Source: Bacteroidales bacterium (GTDB lineage: Bacteria; Bacteroidota; Bacteroidia; Bacteroidales; Lentimicrobiaceae). From it: a DNA stretch of 64,000 bases. This document shows, piece after piece, positions 51,774-61,400 of the stretch. Position numbers and translations under genes: made by a program. The notes under the pieces are model-generated. The model made no database searches, was not told the origin of the DNA, and saw only the letters and a list, made by a program, of their open reading frames with translations. Every line of letters begins with the position of its first letter. Position 1 is the stretch's first letter. The stretch covers positions 1 through 64,000 of the forward strand of contig JADJEQ010000012.1 of NCBI GenBank assembly GCA_016709025.1. Direction: 5' to 3'.

Positions 51774-53647
51774 CTATCTACAAGGGGATTGGAGAAATAA
51801 TAAGCCATTATAGCAATGTTCCTGCTACGCTTGTTGCAGGAAACAAAGTTAATCCAATGCACATAATCCGGTTCACTGATATTTTTAAAACCCTTGATCT
51901 GAAAAACGAGGAATTACTCCTTGCATCTTACGATCCAGCCGGGGCTGTTAACTTCATCCTCACAGATAAAAATTTCTATTACAACGACAATCAGATTTCA
52001 AAATCTGTATCACTTGGTAGTTTCAGAAATGAACTTTTACAAAAGAATGCCGGTTCTGCCGAAGCCGGTATTGTTTCGGAAGTAATCGGTCTGGTTCTTA
52101 AAAAGAGAACAGAAGCCAGAAAAACACTTGACAGTTTTGTTGATAAATACAAAAACCTGATTGACCGGGAAAAGGAGAATTTCGAGAACAAGGAGCTCTT
52201 TTTTGACGGCAAGTATGTGGAGATGTTATTGCACGAATCCGGCGAGGTTCTGGATATGTGCAGAATCCTCAACAACGATGCTCATTTTATTCAAAGCCTT
52301 AACCTTATTTTCAGCAATACCAACGAAGCCACCGATGGGTTTAAAGCTGAACATCTGGTGATTGCCGATCTGATCCATACCTACAAACTCATTGCTATTC
52401 AGGAAAATGAAAAGGCCATGTTTACCCTGGCCTACTTCTTTGAAAGATTGCAGGGGAATAACTTTGCCAACGGAATAAGCATAGAGCGGCTAAATGAAAT
52501 GGTAACCAGGGATTCGTTCAGGACCAATATAGGGAAGATAAAGGCAGCTCATTTTATCCAGACATCTGGCGAATATCAGGATGAATTTTTACTTCCGTCT
52601 ATTCTCTTCAGAATTGAGCATGAGTTGTTTATGAAGTCGGGAAACCTGCTTTATAGATTTGCCTCGCTCATTGCCAAGTCCAACAATATTATAACTGAAG
52701 AAGAAAAGGTAATTCTGAAGAATATCCTGGAGAAAACGGCAAAACCCAGGACCATGACCAAAGAAGTTAAAAGCCGGGAAATACCTGAAGATGACAGCCT
52801 GGAAAAGGTAATGGTTGAGCTGAACAATCTGATTGGTCTTGCAGAGGTAAAGAAGAGTATCTCTGACCTTGTAAACCTGATGAAGATTGAAAAAATTCGT
52901 CTGGAGAAGAATCTTGAAAATGTTGAGATCAGCCTGCACTCAGTTTTTCTGGGTCCTCCCGGTACTGGAAAAACAACCGTGGCAAGGCTGTTGGGTAGGA
53001 TTTACAAGCATCTGGGTTACCTTGAAAAGGGGCACCTGGTTGAAACCGACAGGGCAGGGTTGGTTGCCGGCTTTGTCGGACAAACTGCCATAAGGGTTAA
53101 TGAAATAGTGAATGAGAGTATGGGTGGCGTTCTCTTTATTGATGAAGCTTACTCCCTGGCTGTTCAGGACGGTGGAAGGGATTTCGGACAGGAAGCGGTG
53201 GATACCCTCGTCAAGAGGATGGAAGATTACCGGAAGGAACTGGTGGTTGTAGTGGCTGGCTATACCGAACCCCTTAAATTCTTTGTTGAATCAAATCCGG
53301 GGCTCAGATCAAGGTTCAACAGGTATTTTATGTTCAACCACTTCTATCCTCAGGAGTTGCTTGAAATTATGAAGTTATATTGTAAGTCAGGCGATTTCGT
53401 GCTCAGCGAAGCAGCTGCTGACAAGTTGATGGAGATGTTTGAGATGATGTACGAAAAACGTGACGAAGGATTCGGCAATGCCAGAGTGGTCAGGAATATT
53501 TTTGAACGTTGCATACAGAATCAGGCAAACCGGCTGGTCAATATACCCGAACTTACAGTAGAACTGTTGCAAAACATTGATGAAGAGGATGTCCCTGAAC
53601 CCAAATACATGGTTGAACAGGTTTATTTCACAAAAAGCGAAGATTAG
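51770..53647 (+). CDS. CbbX/SpoVK-type AAA+ ATPase with long N-terminal region
   Basis: 625 residues. The AAA+ part covers ~350-600: NLIGLAEVKKSISDLVN, Walker A GPPGTGKTT (395-403), pore-loop region DRAGLVAGFVGQTA, Walker B GVLFIDEAYSL (454-462) and the Arg fingers in NPGLRSRF (R513, R515), as in CbbX and SpoVK-like remodelling ATPases. Residues ~45-85 (ELLLASYDPAGAVNFILTDKNFYYN) resemble bacterial PH-like (YokE-type) domains, and ~280-325 ends FASLIAKSNNIITEEEKVIL, similar to TerB-like helical domains; both are guesses. It overlaps the ABC ATPase gene by 4 nt. It probably remodels a partner of the complex. Confidence 0.82.
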   Translation: MTIYKGIGEIISHYSNVPATLVAGNKVNPMHIIRFTDIFKTLDLKNEELLLASYDPAGAVNFILTDKNFYYNDNQISKSVSLGSFRNELLQKNAGSAEAGIVSEVIGLVLKKRTEARKTLDSFVDKYKNLIDREKENFENKELFFDGKYVEMLLHESGEVLDMCRILNNDAHFIQSLNLIFSNTNEATDGFKAEHLVIADLIHTYKLIAIQENEKAMFTLAYFFERLQGNNFANGISIERLNEMVTRDSFRTNIGKIKAAHFIQTSGEYQDEFLLPSILFRIEHELFMKSGNLLYRFASLIAKSNNIITEEEKVILKNILEKTAKPRTMTKEVKSREIPEDDSLEKVMVELNNLIGLAEVKKSISDLVNLMKIEKIRLEKNLENVEISLHSVFLGPPGTGKTTVARLLGRIYKHLGYLEKGHLVETDRAGLVAGFVGQTAIRVNEIVNESMGGVLFIDEAYSLAVQDGGRDFGQEAVDTLVKRMEDYRKELVVVVAGYTEPLKFFVESNPGLRSRFNRYFMFNHFYPQELLEIMKLYCKSGDFVLSEAAADKLMEMFEMMYEKRDEGFGNARVVRNIFERCIQNQANRLVNIPELTVELLQNIDEEDVPEPKYMVEQVYFTKSED

Positions 53648-53761
53648 CCTGACCTACTGAGGTTTGGGGGCACGGCGTCAGCGGATTACAGCTGTCCGTT
53701 TTCATCATGATTCATAAGGCTTATACACTATTTCCCGATAAGCAAACCAAAAGAAATATAA

Positions 53762-54679
53762 TTAATCCTGATAATAGCTTACCGCGATCCTTGCCCCCAG
53801 TTCAGCATTGTTTTTAACCAGCGCAATATTGGTTGATAAACTTTCACCACCGGTTTTTTCGGCAATGGTTTTCAGTAGAAAAGGGGTGAGGTTCTTCCCG
53901 TTTATTTTTTGTTCTCCGGCATCCTTCAGGGCCTCCTGAATAAAAATTTCCATTCGCTCATAGGGGACTTCCATGGAGGCAGGAACCGGATTGGCGATCA
54001 GTACCGATCCGCTCAGTCCCATTTGCCATTTTGCCCGTAACATCCCGGCAATAGTCTCCGGGCTATCCAGTCGCAGGGGCGATTTATATCCGCTAAAGCG
54101 GGAATAGAATGCCGGAAAATCGTCCTGTCCGTAAGTCACTACAGGAACGCCGCCGGTTTCAAGATACTCGAGCGTCAGACCGATGTCGAGGATTGATTTT
54201 ACCCCGGCCGACACCACAGCCACACTGGTTTGCGACATTTCATACAAGTCGGCTGAGATATCCATGCTGGTTTCAGCACCCCGGTGAACGCCGCCGATGC
54301 CGCCGGTTACAAAGATCCTGATTCCGGCCATGGAGGCGATGCGCATGGTAGATGCTACCGTGGTGGCTCCTGCTATTTTATTGCTGACCACATAAGGCAG
54401 GTCGCGCAGGCTTACTTTCCATACGCCGGTTGAATTTCCCAGCATTTCCAGCTGCTCACGGTTCAGCCCGACGCAGAGTTTTCCATCCAGTACGGCGATG
54501 GTGGCAGGAATGGCACCGTTCTCCCTGACGATGGCTTCTACCTCCAGGGCAGTTTGCACATTTTGTGGATAGGGCATGCCGTGTGCAATAATGGTCGATT
54601 CAAGGGCTACCACCGGCTTATTTCCGGCCAACGCTTCTTTTACTTCGGGATGTATATTTAGAAAATCTACAGGTTTCAT
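53762..54679 (-). CDS. psuG: Pseudouridine-5'-phosphate glycosidase
   Basis: 305 residues. VVALESTIIAHGMPYPQNV at the start, VTGGIGGVHRGAETSMDISADL in the middle and the conserved GPVxxG-like patches match PsuG/IndA. It splits pseudouridine 5'-phosphate into uracil and ribose 5-phosphate with a divalent metal. The kinase gene that makes its substrate lies 105 nt upstream on the same strand, with a palindrome in between. Full length. Confidence 0.92.
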   Translation of the reverse strand: MKPVDFLNIHPEVKEALAGNKPVVALESTIIAHGMPYPQNVQTALEVEAIVRENGAIPATIAVLDGKLCVGLNREQLEMLGNSTGVWKVSLRDLPYVVSNKIAGATTVASTMRIASMAGIRIFVTGGIGGVHRGAETSMDISADLYEMSQTSVAVVSAGVKSILDIGLTLEYLETGGVPVVTYGQDDFPAFYSRFSGYKSPLRLDSPETIAGMLRAKWQMGLSGSVLIANPVPASMEVPYERMEIFIQEALKDAGEQKINGKNLTPFLLKTIAEKTGGESLSTNIALVKNNAELGARIAVSYYQD

Positions 54680-54730
54680 AAGGTTTATTTGTAATTCGTG
54701 ATGTAATGTTGTTTAGTTAAGGAAAATTGT

Positions 54731-54775
54731 CTTCGACTCCGCTCAGACTGACAGTCATCCTGAGCGGAGTCGAAG
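54731..54775. repeat. Perfect inverted repeat between psuK and psuG
   Basis: Arms CTTCGACTCCGCTCAG (54731-54746) and its exact complement CTGAGCGGAGTCGAAG (54760-54775) with a 13-nt loop. Sequences of this type (TCGACTCCGCTCAG) recur in intergenic DNA of many bacteria. It may act as a weak terminator or RNA stability element between psuK and psuG. Confidence 0.75.
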
Positions 54776-54784
54776 GATACTTTT

Positions 54785-55744
54785 TCATTTTATTTTCAGA
54801 TCTGAAACCTTATCTATACAACATTGATTCGTGATGACAGATTCAAGTATTAAACTGTTGAGATTTTGTTTGATGGCGCCTTTTTCCTGAAGTATCAGTG
54901 ATGCCATTGCATGACCATAGCGCACGCACTCTTCCGGGGGCTTGTTCATCAGCCAGGCATGCATCCAGCCGGCCAGGGCCGCATCTCCTGCCCCGGTGGT
55001 ATCCACAACCTGAACCCGGGGTGCCGGAAGTTGAAAAGCGGATTCCTTTGAATAGAGACCCGAACCGTTTTTCCCGTCACGCATCCAGAGATATTTTACG
55101 CCCCGCTCGAGTACCTTGTGAATCAGCTCTTCCGTTTCTCCGTTTCCGGGATTTCCGTTTAGGGCAATGATTTCGTCGCGGTTGGGAGTCATCAGCAACA
55201 CATTGTTCAGGTCTGCTTTTTGCAGTCTCGCTGCTTTTGGAACGGAAACCGGTTCAATAATACAGGGGATGTTCTCTGCCTGGCAGAATCCGAGCAGCCA
55301 GTCAAGACTTCCGGCATTCAGGTTTGTATCCATCAATACAAGTGATGCAGACTTCAGCAGGACGGAATTTTGTTGCAGGAAATCCGGGGTAATCAGGTTT
55401 TCGAACATGCACGAAACAGCCCCGGCAAATAAATCACCTTCCGGGGATAGCAGCGCAACAAAGCGGCCGGTTGCGACTTCGTTAAACAGAGAATGCTTCA
55501 GACTTATCCCGGCGGATTTACATTCATTGATCAGCCAGTCTCCTTCAGGATCGTTCCCGAAATGGGTGATCAGCTCAACTTCATTTCCCAGCAGGGCCAG
55601 GTGATGGGCAATGTTGCGGGCCACCCCACCGGCCGACCTGAAGTAAGTTGAAGGGTTTGAGGTGCCCTGCAAGGGTGGCTTCAGGCAGCTGTAACTTTCA
55701 TCAATCAGGGATGCACCGATGCAGACAATGGGTTTACTTTTCAC
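54785..55744 (-). CDS. psuK: Pseudouridine kinase (PfkB family)
   Basis: 319 residues from a GTG start. PfkB features: YFRSAGGVARNIAHHLALLG near the start, and VQVVDTTGAGDAALAGWMHA with the DTTGAGD anion hole and catalytic Asp near the end. Downstream psuG on the same strand identifies it as PsuK, which phosphorylates pseudouridine to the 5'-phosphate. Together they recycle pseudouridine from RNA turnover. No transporter or regulator is next to them. The region upstream of the start shows no clear promoter box. Confidence 0.85.
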   Translation of the reverse strand: MKSKPIVCIGASLIDESYSCLKPPLQGTSNPSTYFRSAGGVARNIAHHLALLGNEVELITHFGNDPEGDWLINECKSAGISLKHSLFNEVATGRFVALLSPEGDLFAGAVSCMFENLITPDFLQQNSVLLKSASLVLMDTNLNAGSLDWLLGFCQAENIPCIIEPVSVPKAARLQKADLNNVLLMTPNRDEIIALNGNPGNGETEELIHKVLERGVKYLWMRDGKNGSGLYSKESAFQLPAPRVQVVDTTGAGDAALAGWMHAWLMNKPPEECVRYGHAMASLILQEKGAIKQNLNSLILESVITNQCCIDKVSDLKIK

Positions 55745-56100
55745 GGAGATAAAAGTAATTCATTTCTGAATTAATTATTGACTGGAATTGCATTCTGGTT
55801 TTTTGCGGTGTATGGAAAAAATATGTCCCTGTAATATTCAAGGGAAAAATGTATCATCTGCTTTGCGAATATTCATCGGCTGAACGATATTTCAAAACTT
55901 AAAAGATTATAGTAATACCAAGCAAAAGCAATTGTTAAACAAAGATATCAGCCACCGGCATAGAAGAAAAAGGGTTTTTGTATCAGGGGATTTTGATATT
56001 CAAAAACTCTGCATAATAGCCCTCCGGCATAGGGTTCAATTTCAGACTAAAATTACTTTTTTGCAACGCTTAAAGATGAAAAAGTGTGTATATTTGAAGG
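55745..56100. other. Intergenic region between psuK and the HEPN gene
   Basis: 356 AT-rich bases between divergently transcribed genes. No ORF or repeat is supported. A TATATTTG box at 56089-56096 lies directly in front of the HEPN start codon. Confidence 0.5.
56089..56096 (+). promoter_or_regulatory. -7 box TATATTTG directly upstream of the HEPN gene
   Basis: The box ends 4 nt before the ATG at 56101, the same spacing as at tilS and the 63003 gene, so the message would be leaderless. A TTG lies 25 nt upstream (56061-56063), longer than the usual spacing. Confidence 0.5.
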
Positions 56101-56508
56101 ATGGTTAACGAAAGTTTCGACGCGGAAAAACTGGTAGATTATTGGGTTGAAAGTTCTGATGAAGACTTCAGCACAATGATTATCATGTACGAAACTAAAA
56201 GATATAACTGGTCCCTCTTTATCGGGCACCTTATGATCGAAAAATTGTTGAAGGCTTTGTTTGTCAGGACCAACAGGACTTATCCACCCTACATTCACAA
56301 CTTGTTAAGATTAGCGGAGCAGTGTTCACTTGAGCTAACAGAGGGCCAAAAGCTGTTTTTTGTTACAGTAACTGCATTTAATATCAATGCCCGATATGAT
56401 GATTTTAAGAAGAGCTTTCAGAATAAATGCACTCCGGAATTCACCTCAGCCTGGATTGAAGAAATTAAATCAAACCGTCAATGGATAAGGCAACTGATAT
56501 TGCAATAA
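56101..56508 (+). CDS. HEPN-domain protein, toxin-like partner of a nucleotidyltransferase
   Basis: 135 residues, helical. KLVDYWVESSDEDFSTMIIMYETKRY, HLMIEKLLKALFV, RTYPPYIHNLLRLAE and NINARYDDFKK match the HEPN family. RTYPPYIH fits the Rx4-6H RNase motif. In HEPN/MNT modules the HEPN protein is an RNase toxin or a partner neutralised by a small nucleotidyltransferase, which is the next gene and overlaps it by 28 nt. No other defence genes lie nearby. Confidence 0.8.
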   Translation: MVNESFDAEKLVDYWVESSDEDFSTMIIMYETKRYNWSLFIGHLMIEKLLKALFVRTNRTYPPYIHNLLRLAEQCSLELTEGQKLFFVTVTAFNINARYDDFKKSFQNKCTPEFTSAWIEEIKSNRQWIRQLILQ

Positions 56509-56798
56509 AAAAGTTTGTGACAGCTGCATCTGTTCAAACCCCTGGTTTTCTCTCCGCATTTCTCTTTGGTTCCTTCGCAAAGAACAAGCAACGCCACGAC
56601 AGTGATATTGATATTGCCATAGTAATTAAAAACCTTAAGGATTCTGCAAAATTTGATATACAGGTTAAGTTGATGATGCTTGCATCTCAGTTTGACTCCC
56701 GCATTGAACCTCACCCAATATCAGAACTGGATTTTTCTTCAGCGAATCCTTTTGCCCACGAAATAAAAAGGGTCGGAATAGAGATACACCAAGAATAA
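56481..56798 (+). CDS. Minimal nucleotidyltransferase (MNT), antitoxin-like
   Basis: 105 residues. The polymerase-beta-like motif GSFAKNKQRHDSDIDIAIVI (GS, then DxD) is intact at about 30-48, and the third acidic residue may be in RIEPHPI. The start overlaps the HEPN gene by 28 nt, typical of coupled HEPN/MNT pairs. In studied modules this protein modifies HEPN by adding AMP residues. The C-terminus is short and complete. Confidence 0.85.
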   Translation: MDKATDIAIKKFVTAASVQTPGFLSAFLFGSFAKNKQRHDSDIDIAIVIKNLKDSAKFDIQVKLMMLASQFDSRIEPHPISELDFSSANPFAHEIKRVGIEIHQE

Positions 56799-56866
56799 AA
56801 TTAACCTTTATAAGCTGGTTTTTGCGATACAAGTTCTGCATCTGCATTGTGATGTTCGTTGTTTTT

Positions 56867-56894
56867 GTAGGGACACGACATGTCGTGTCCCTAC
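56867..56894. repeat. 28-bp perfect palindrome
   Basis: GTAGGGACACGACA followed by its exact reverse complement, with no loop. The TAGGGACACG...CGTGTCCCTA type recurs in intergenic DNA of several phyla. It lies between the MNT gene and the shared terminator. Confidence 0.7.
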
Positions 56895-56923
56895 GAAAAT
56901 TTTGAACATTAAACAGCATCAGG

Positions 56924-56954
56924 CAAAAAAAGCCACCCCTCAGGATGGCTTTTT
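56924..56954. terminator. Bidirectional terminator between MNT and glyA
   Basis: AAAAAGCCACCC and GGATGGCTTTTT form a 12-bp stem with one mismatch, an A-run before and a T-run after. It lies between convergent genes and can end both transcripts. Confidence 0.75.
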
Positions 56955-56973
56955 CAGTTCAGTCTTTAAAGGA

Positions 56974-58254
56974 CTACCACGCAAACAACGGGAATTCGCT
57001 CATCATTTCATTCACCTTTTCACGAACAGCATCAATAACAGTTTCATCTTCAGGATTGCTGAGTACTTCGTCGATCAGATCAACGATGATACCCATATGC
57101 TCTTCTTTCAGACCGCGGGTGGTGATGGCCGGTGTGCCGACACGGATGCCTGAGGTGGTAAAAGGCGAGCGGCTGTCGAAAGGCACCATGTTTTTGTTGA
57201 TGGTAATATCGGCTTTCACTAAGGTGTTTTCGGCTACTTTACCGGTGAGTTCCGGGAATTTTGAACGAAGGTCGATCAGCATCAGGTGATTGTCGGTGCC
57301 GCCGGAGATTACATGGTAGCCCTTGTCAACAAAGGCTTTTGCCATAACCTGGGCGTTTTTCTTTACCTGGATGATGTAATCCATAAATTCGTCGGAAAGT
57401 GCTTCGCCAAATGCAACGGCTTTCGAAGCAATTACATGTTCCAGTGGTCCGCCCTGAATGCCGGGGAATACAGCTGAATCGAGCAGTGCCGACATCATTT
57501 TTACTTCTCCTTTCGGTGTTTTCAAACCCCATGGATTTTCAAAATCCTTGCCCATGATGATGAGACCGCCACGCGGTCCGCGGAGGGTTTTATGGGTGGT
57601 TGTGGTAACTATATGGCAGTAAGGTACAGGGTCGTTCAGCAAGCCACGGGCGATCATTCCGGCAGGATGGGCGATGTCGGCCATCAGCAGCGCGCCGATT
57701 TTGTCGGCAATTTCACGCATGCGTTTGTAGTCCCAGTCGCGCGAGTAGGCCGAAGCACCTGCGATGATCAGTTTGGGCCTGGTTTCAAGCGCAACGGCTT
57801 CCATTTTATCGTAATTGATCATTCCGGTTTCTTCTTCCACACCGTAAGCCACCGGTTTATAAAGGATTCCCGAAGAATTGACAGGTGATCCATGAGAAAG
57901 GTGGCCGACATGGGCGAGGTTCAATCCCATAAAGGTATCGCCGGGTTTCAGCACAGTCATCAATACAGCCATATTGGCCTGGGCACCGGAGTGCGGCTGC
58001 ACATTGGCCCATTCGGCTCCGAAAAGCGCTTTTGCACGATCGATGGCGAGTTGCTCTGTCTGGTCAACAATCTGGCAACCACCATAATAACGTTTGCCCG
58101 GGTATCCTTCGGCATATTTATTGGTGAGTACCGAACCCATCGCGTCGAGTACCTGCTGGCTTACGAAATTTTCCGAAGCAATCAGCTCGATGCCGTTCAT
58201 CTGTCGTTCCTTTTCCTGTTTGATCAGGTCAAATACCTGTTTATCCTTTTTCAT
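56974..58254 (-). CDS. glyA: Serine hydroxymethyltransferase
   Basis: The frame is open to 58377, but the family start is MKKDKQVFDLIKQEKERQ at 58254 (MKPT... at 58266 is possible), and the -7 box at 58337 lies downstream of the long version's start. About 426 residues. GIELIASENFVSQQVLDAMGS and VVTTTTHKTLRGPRGGLI (PLP Lys) are signature motifs. It converts serine and tetrahydrofolate to glycine and methylene-tetrahydrofolate in the cytoplasm. Monocistronic with its own promoter and terminator. Confidence 0.93.
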   Translation of the reverse strand: MKKDKQVFDLIKQEKERQMNGIELIASENFVSQQVLDAMGSVLTNKYAEGYPGKRYYGGCQIVDQTEQLAIDRAKALFGAEWANVQPHSGAQANMAVLMTVLKPGDTFMGLNLAHVGHLSHGSPVNSSGILYKPVAYGVEEETGMINYDKMEAVALETRPKLIIAGASAYSRDWDYKRMREIADKIGALLMADIAHPAGMIARGLLNDPVPYCHIVTTTTHKTLRGPRGGLIIMGKDFENPWGLKTPKGEVKMMSALLDSAVFPGIQGGPLEHVIASKAVAFGEALSDEFMDYIIQVKKNAQVMAKAFVDKGYHVISGGTDNHLMLIDLRSKFPELTGKVAENTLVKADITINKNMVPFDSRSPFTTSGIRVGTPAITTRGLKEEHMGIIVDLIDEVLSNPEDETVIDAVREKVNEMMSEFPLFAW

Positions 58255-58336
58255 CGTGGGTTTCATGGTATTGATTGTATTTTTTTTGGTTGATTTTACA
58301 CAACATTTTGCCCGGGAAACCCTCCCGGAAACGGTG

Positions 58337-58344
58337 CAAAGGTA
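58337..58344 (-). promoter_or_regulatory. -7 box TACCTTTG for glyA
   Basis: Reads TACCTTTG on the minus strand, 82 nt upstream of the chosen glyA start. No TTG at normal -33 spacing. It rules against the longest possible glyA reading frame. Confidence 0.55.
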
Positions 58345-58431
58345 TAAAAAGATATTTACTGCTATCCCGGGTTTCAAATTTTCATAAAATAGATTTGAGA
58401 TTTCGTAACATTCAGTAAATCATCTAAAAAG

Positions 58432-58467
58432 ACAAGCCGGGATTGGTGCTTCCAAACCCCGGCTTGT
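58432..58467 (-). terminator. Terminator of the 1368-residue T9SS gene
   Basis: ACAAGCCGGG and CCCGGCTTGT form a perfect 10-bp stem with a 16-nt loop. On the minus strand the stem is followed by CTTTTT. It lies 22 nt past the minus-strand stop codon. Confidence 0.7.
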
Positions 58468-58488
58468 TTTGGCATAACTTGAATTCAA

Positions 58489-61400
58489 TTACCTGATAAT
58501 AACAATTTTTCTCGTCATTATTTTATTTTCGGTTTTTATCCGCATGGTATAGGTTCCCTGGGTAAATCCGGTGAGATCAAATACATAACGGTCTTCTCCG
58601 CTGCATGTCCTCGTTACGATTGCATGACCGGCAAGGTCAGAAACCTGAACCTCGATGGAAGGGTAGCTGGCTTTGTCAACTTCAAGCACGAACAGGCCTT
58701 CGGAAGGGTTCGGGAAAATCCTTATTCCCCGGAGTTCGTTTTCTTCCACCGAAACTTCTGATCCCGACTGGGTAACCGTTACTTTCTGAGGTTCTTTACC
58801 AGCGACAACCACTGAGATGGTCGAAATCCGTTCTGCATAGTAAGGATTCTGCAGGTAGGTGGCAACCAGGGTTCCGGATAAATTGCCCTCAGGCGTTACC
58901 GTAAGCCATGCCGAATCGGCCGATGCGGTCCAGGTGGTATTTGAAGTTATATCAAAATTAATGTTTCCGGCTGTATAAGTAACATTTACATTGCCCGGAT
59001 TCACTGATACCGTTGCTTCTGCCCCTGCTTGTTCTAATACAGCAGTTTGCGACAATCCGCCGGCAGTTATAGTAACAGAGGCATTTCGGGCAATAAGTGC
59101 CGGGTTTTGCTCGTAAGTAATCTGAATGATGGCATTGCCACCGGCACCGGCCGGCATGCTTACCCAGCCTGCATCAGAACCCGTTAACCAATCCGTATTT
59201 GCTGAGATCATCAGTTGTGCGATTCCGGCTTCGGCCGAAACCTGTATCAGTTGCGGGTCAATATTCAGATGGGCGACCGCTGCAGCCTGGGTTAGCGAAA
59301 CCTCCACAGGGTCAAGACCATCAACAGTAACAGAAAACAATGCTGTACGAATAGCTGCCCAGGTATTTTCCTGATAATCAATGGATATGGTTCCATTTCC
59401 TGTGCCAGAAGGGGTTACAGTCAGCCAGTCGGCTTCAGTCAATACAGTCCAGTTTGCATTTGAAGTCACATTCAAATCCAGGTTACCGGCTGTATTTGCC
59501 ACTTCAGAATTTGTGGGATCAACCAAAAGTTCCGGTGAGGCGCCTGCCTGTGTCACAGTTACGGTGATGGGATCAAGTCCGCCAACAGTTACCATAATAT
59601 TTGCAACACGTTCCATCGCCATTTCGTTGACTGTGAAATTTGCCGAAATGTTACCAATTCCGGAACCTGCAGGTGTAACAGTACACCATGCAGCATCGCT
59701 TAAGGCTGTCCAGTCTGAATTTGAGTTTACCTCAAACGTAGTTGATCCACCTGCACTGTTTACATCCTGATTGAGCGGACTAACTGCCAGGGTTGGTGGG
59801 GCTGCGGGTGTAGTTGCCTGTGCGGTGATCCCCTGTGAATAGTTCAGTTCACTGTCGTAGGAGAATGCTTTGTAATAATAGGTTGTCACCGGATTTAATC
59901 CTGTATGGCTGTAGGATGTTTCATTTCCGGTGAAAATTACAGAGCCGCCACCTGAAATGTTATCGCCATTATTGTAAGTCTGGCCGGACATCGGAATGCC
60001 GAAGGTGCCATCTGGTGAAACAGCCAGTAACACCGGATTGCCTTCCTGGTTTTTCTCCCAACCGAGGTTAATCTGTACATCGGTGATTGCATTGGCAGAG
60101 AGTGATACCGGGTTGGATACCGGGCTGATGCAGTTGACTGTGGCTGCCCACCCCGGAGAGTTAACACTGCTGTTGCTGTGAAATACGAAAGTCAGGGATC
60201 CTGTAGCATTATCGGAAGTTACTGTTCCCGGTGAATCAGTTCCGCACCAGGTGCCCAATACAGGGGCAAACGGTGTACGTCCGTTGTGAATCCTCAGATA
60301 GTCATAACTGCAGTTATCAGAAGTCTCAAGATTAAAATCTGAAAAATTGACGCTGATCTGATTGCCCGGTATGGATGTGCTGAAAACCATGGTGTAGTTC
60401 AGGTTGTTGCCGTAGTTGCCGGCTTCTCCGCCCGGGTCGAAAAATGTTCCGGTACAGCTGGTAACACTGGTACTATTCATTACGAAAACATCCGGAATTA
60501 CATTGATGTAGTCGGTTTTGGTGGTTGTATAATCACCATTCACTGTCAGCGAAATGGTTTTGGCTCCGGTAGTTGTATAAACAACGTTATGTGGTCCTGG
60601 AGTAGTAGCTGTTGGTGGTACAGCGTCAGCACCGAAATCCCATGCCCATGAAGTAACATCACAGGTTGATTCATCTGAAAAAGTAGTTGGATTGTTCACA
60701 ACAATTGAAACAGGTGTAGCAGAGAACTGGGCGTTGGCAATATTAACCCCGATGTAGGCTACTTTGGTTTCTGCAATGGTTCCGCCTGCATTGGTGGCAT
60801 TCAGCGTAACAGAGTAGTTCCCATATTGCACAAACTGAACGATTGGATTTTGTGAATTACTGCTTGTGCCATTTAAATATTCCACGGTGTTCGGGGTAAA
60901 TGACCAGGACCATGCCGTCGGATTGCCGGTTGAAAGGTCAATAAAACTGACAGTTTCGTTCAGGCAGGGAAGCGTGTTATCAGCTACGAAGTTAGGATTC
61001 GGACCCAAAGGGCCGATACTGAAAGACGCGATTTTGGTTTTCTGACCTCCACTTACATATTGATTGGTGTACCAGAATGTTTCATCATCGGCCGGATCAA
61101 CGCACAGCAGTGAATAGTCACCCCAACGGTTGGCTCCTGTCTGTGAGGAAGTTCCTTCCAGAATTATTCCTTCAGGTACATCCATAACACCATTGGCATT
61201 GTTGTATTCTTCTTCGGTTTGACCGGTATACCGGATTCCCGGAAAGACCGTAGTGCTTGAGATAGAGTATCCAAGCCCGATTTCATTGCTTCCATTCAGC
61301 ATAACACTACCCATCCAGCGTGAATGCTCGTCGGGGGCATAGGTTCCGGTCTGGCGTACGGTCCATTCTCCGGTTGTCTTACGAAGTTCATACCAGCGTA

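Noticed and set aside
57592..58293. Plus-strand frames opposite glyA
   Set aside because: They lie antisense to a clearly identified conserved gene and show no family features.
58255..58377. N-terminal extension of glyA
   Set aside because: The predicted -7 box lies inside this extension and the family start begins at 58254 or 58266.
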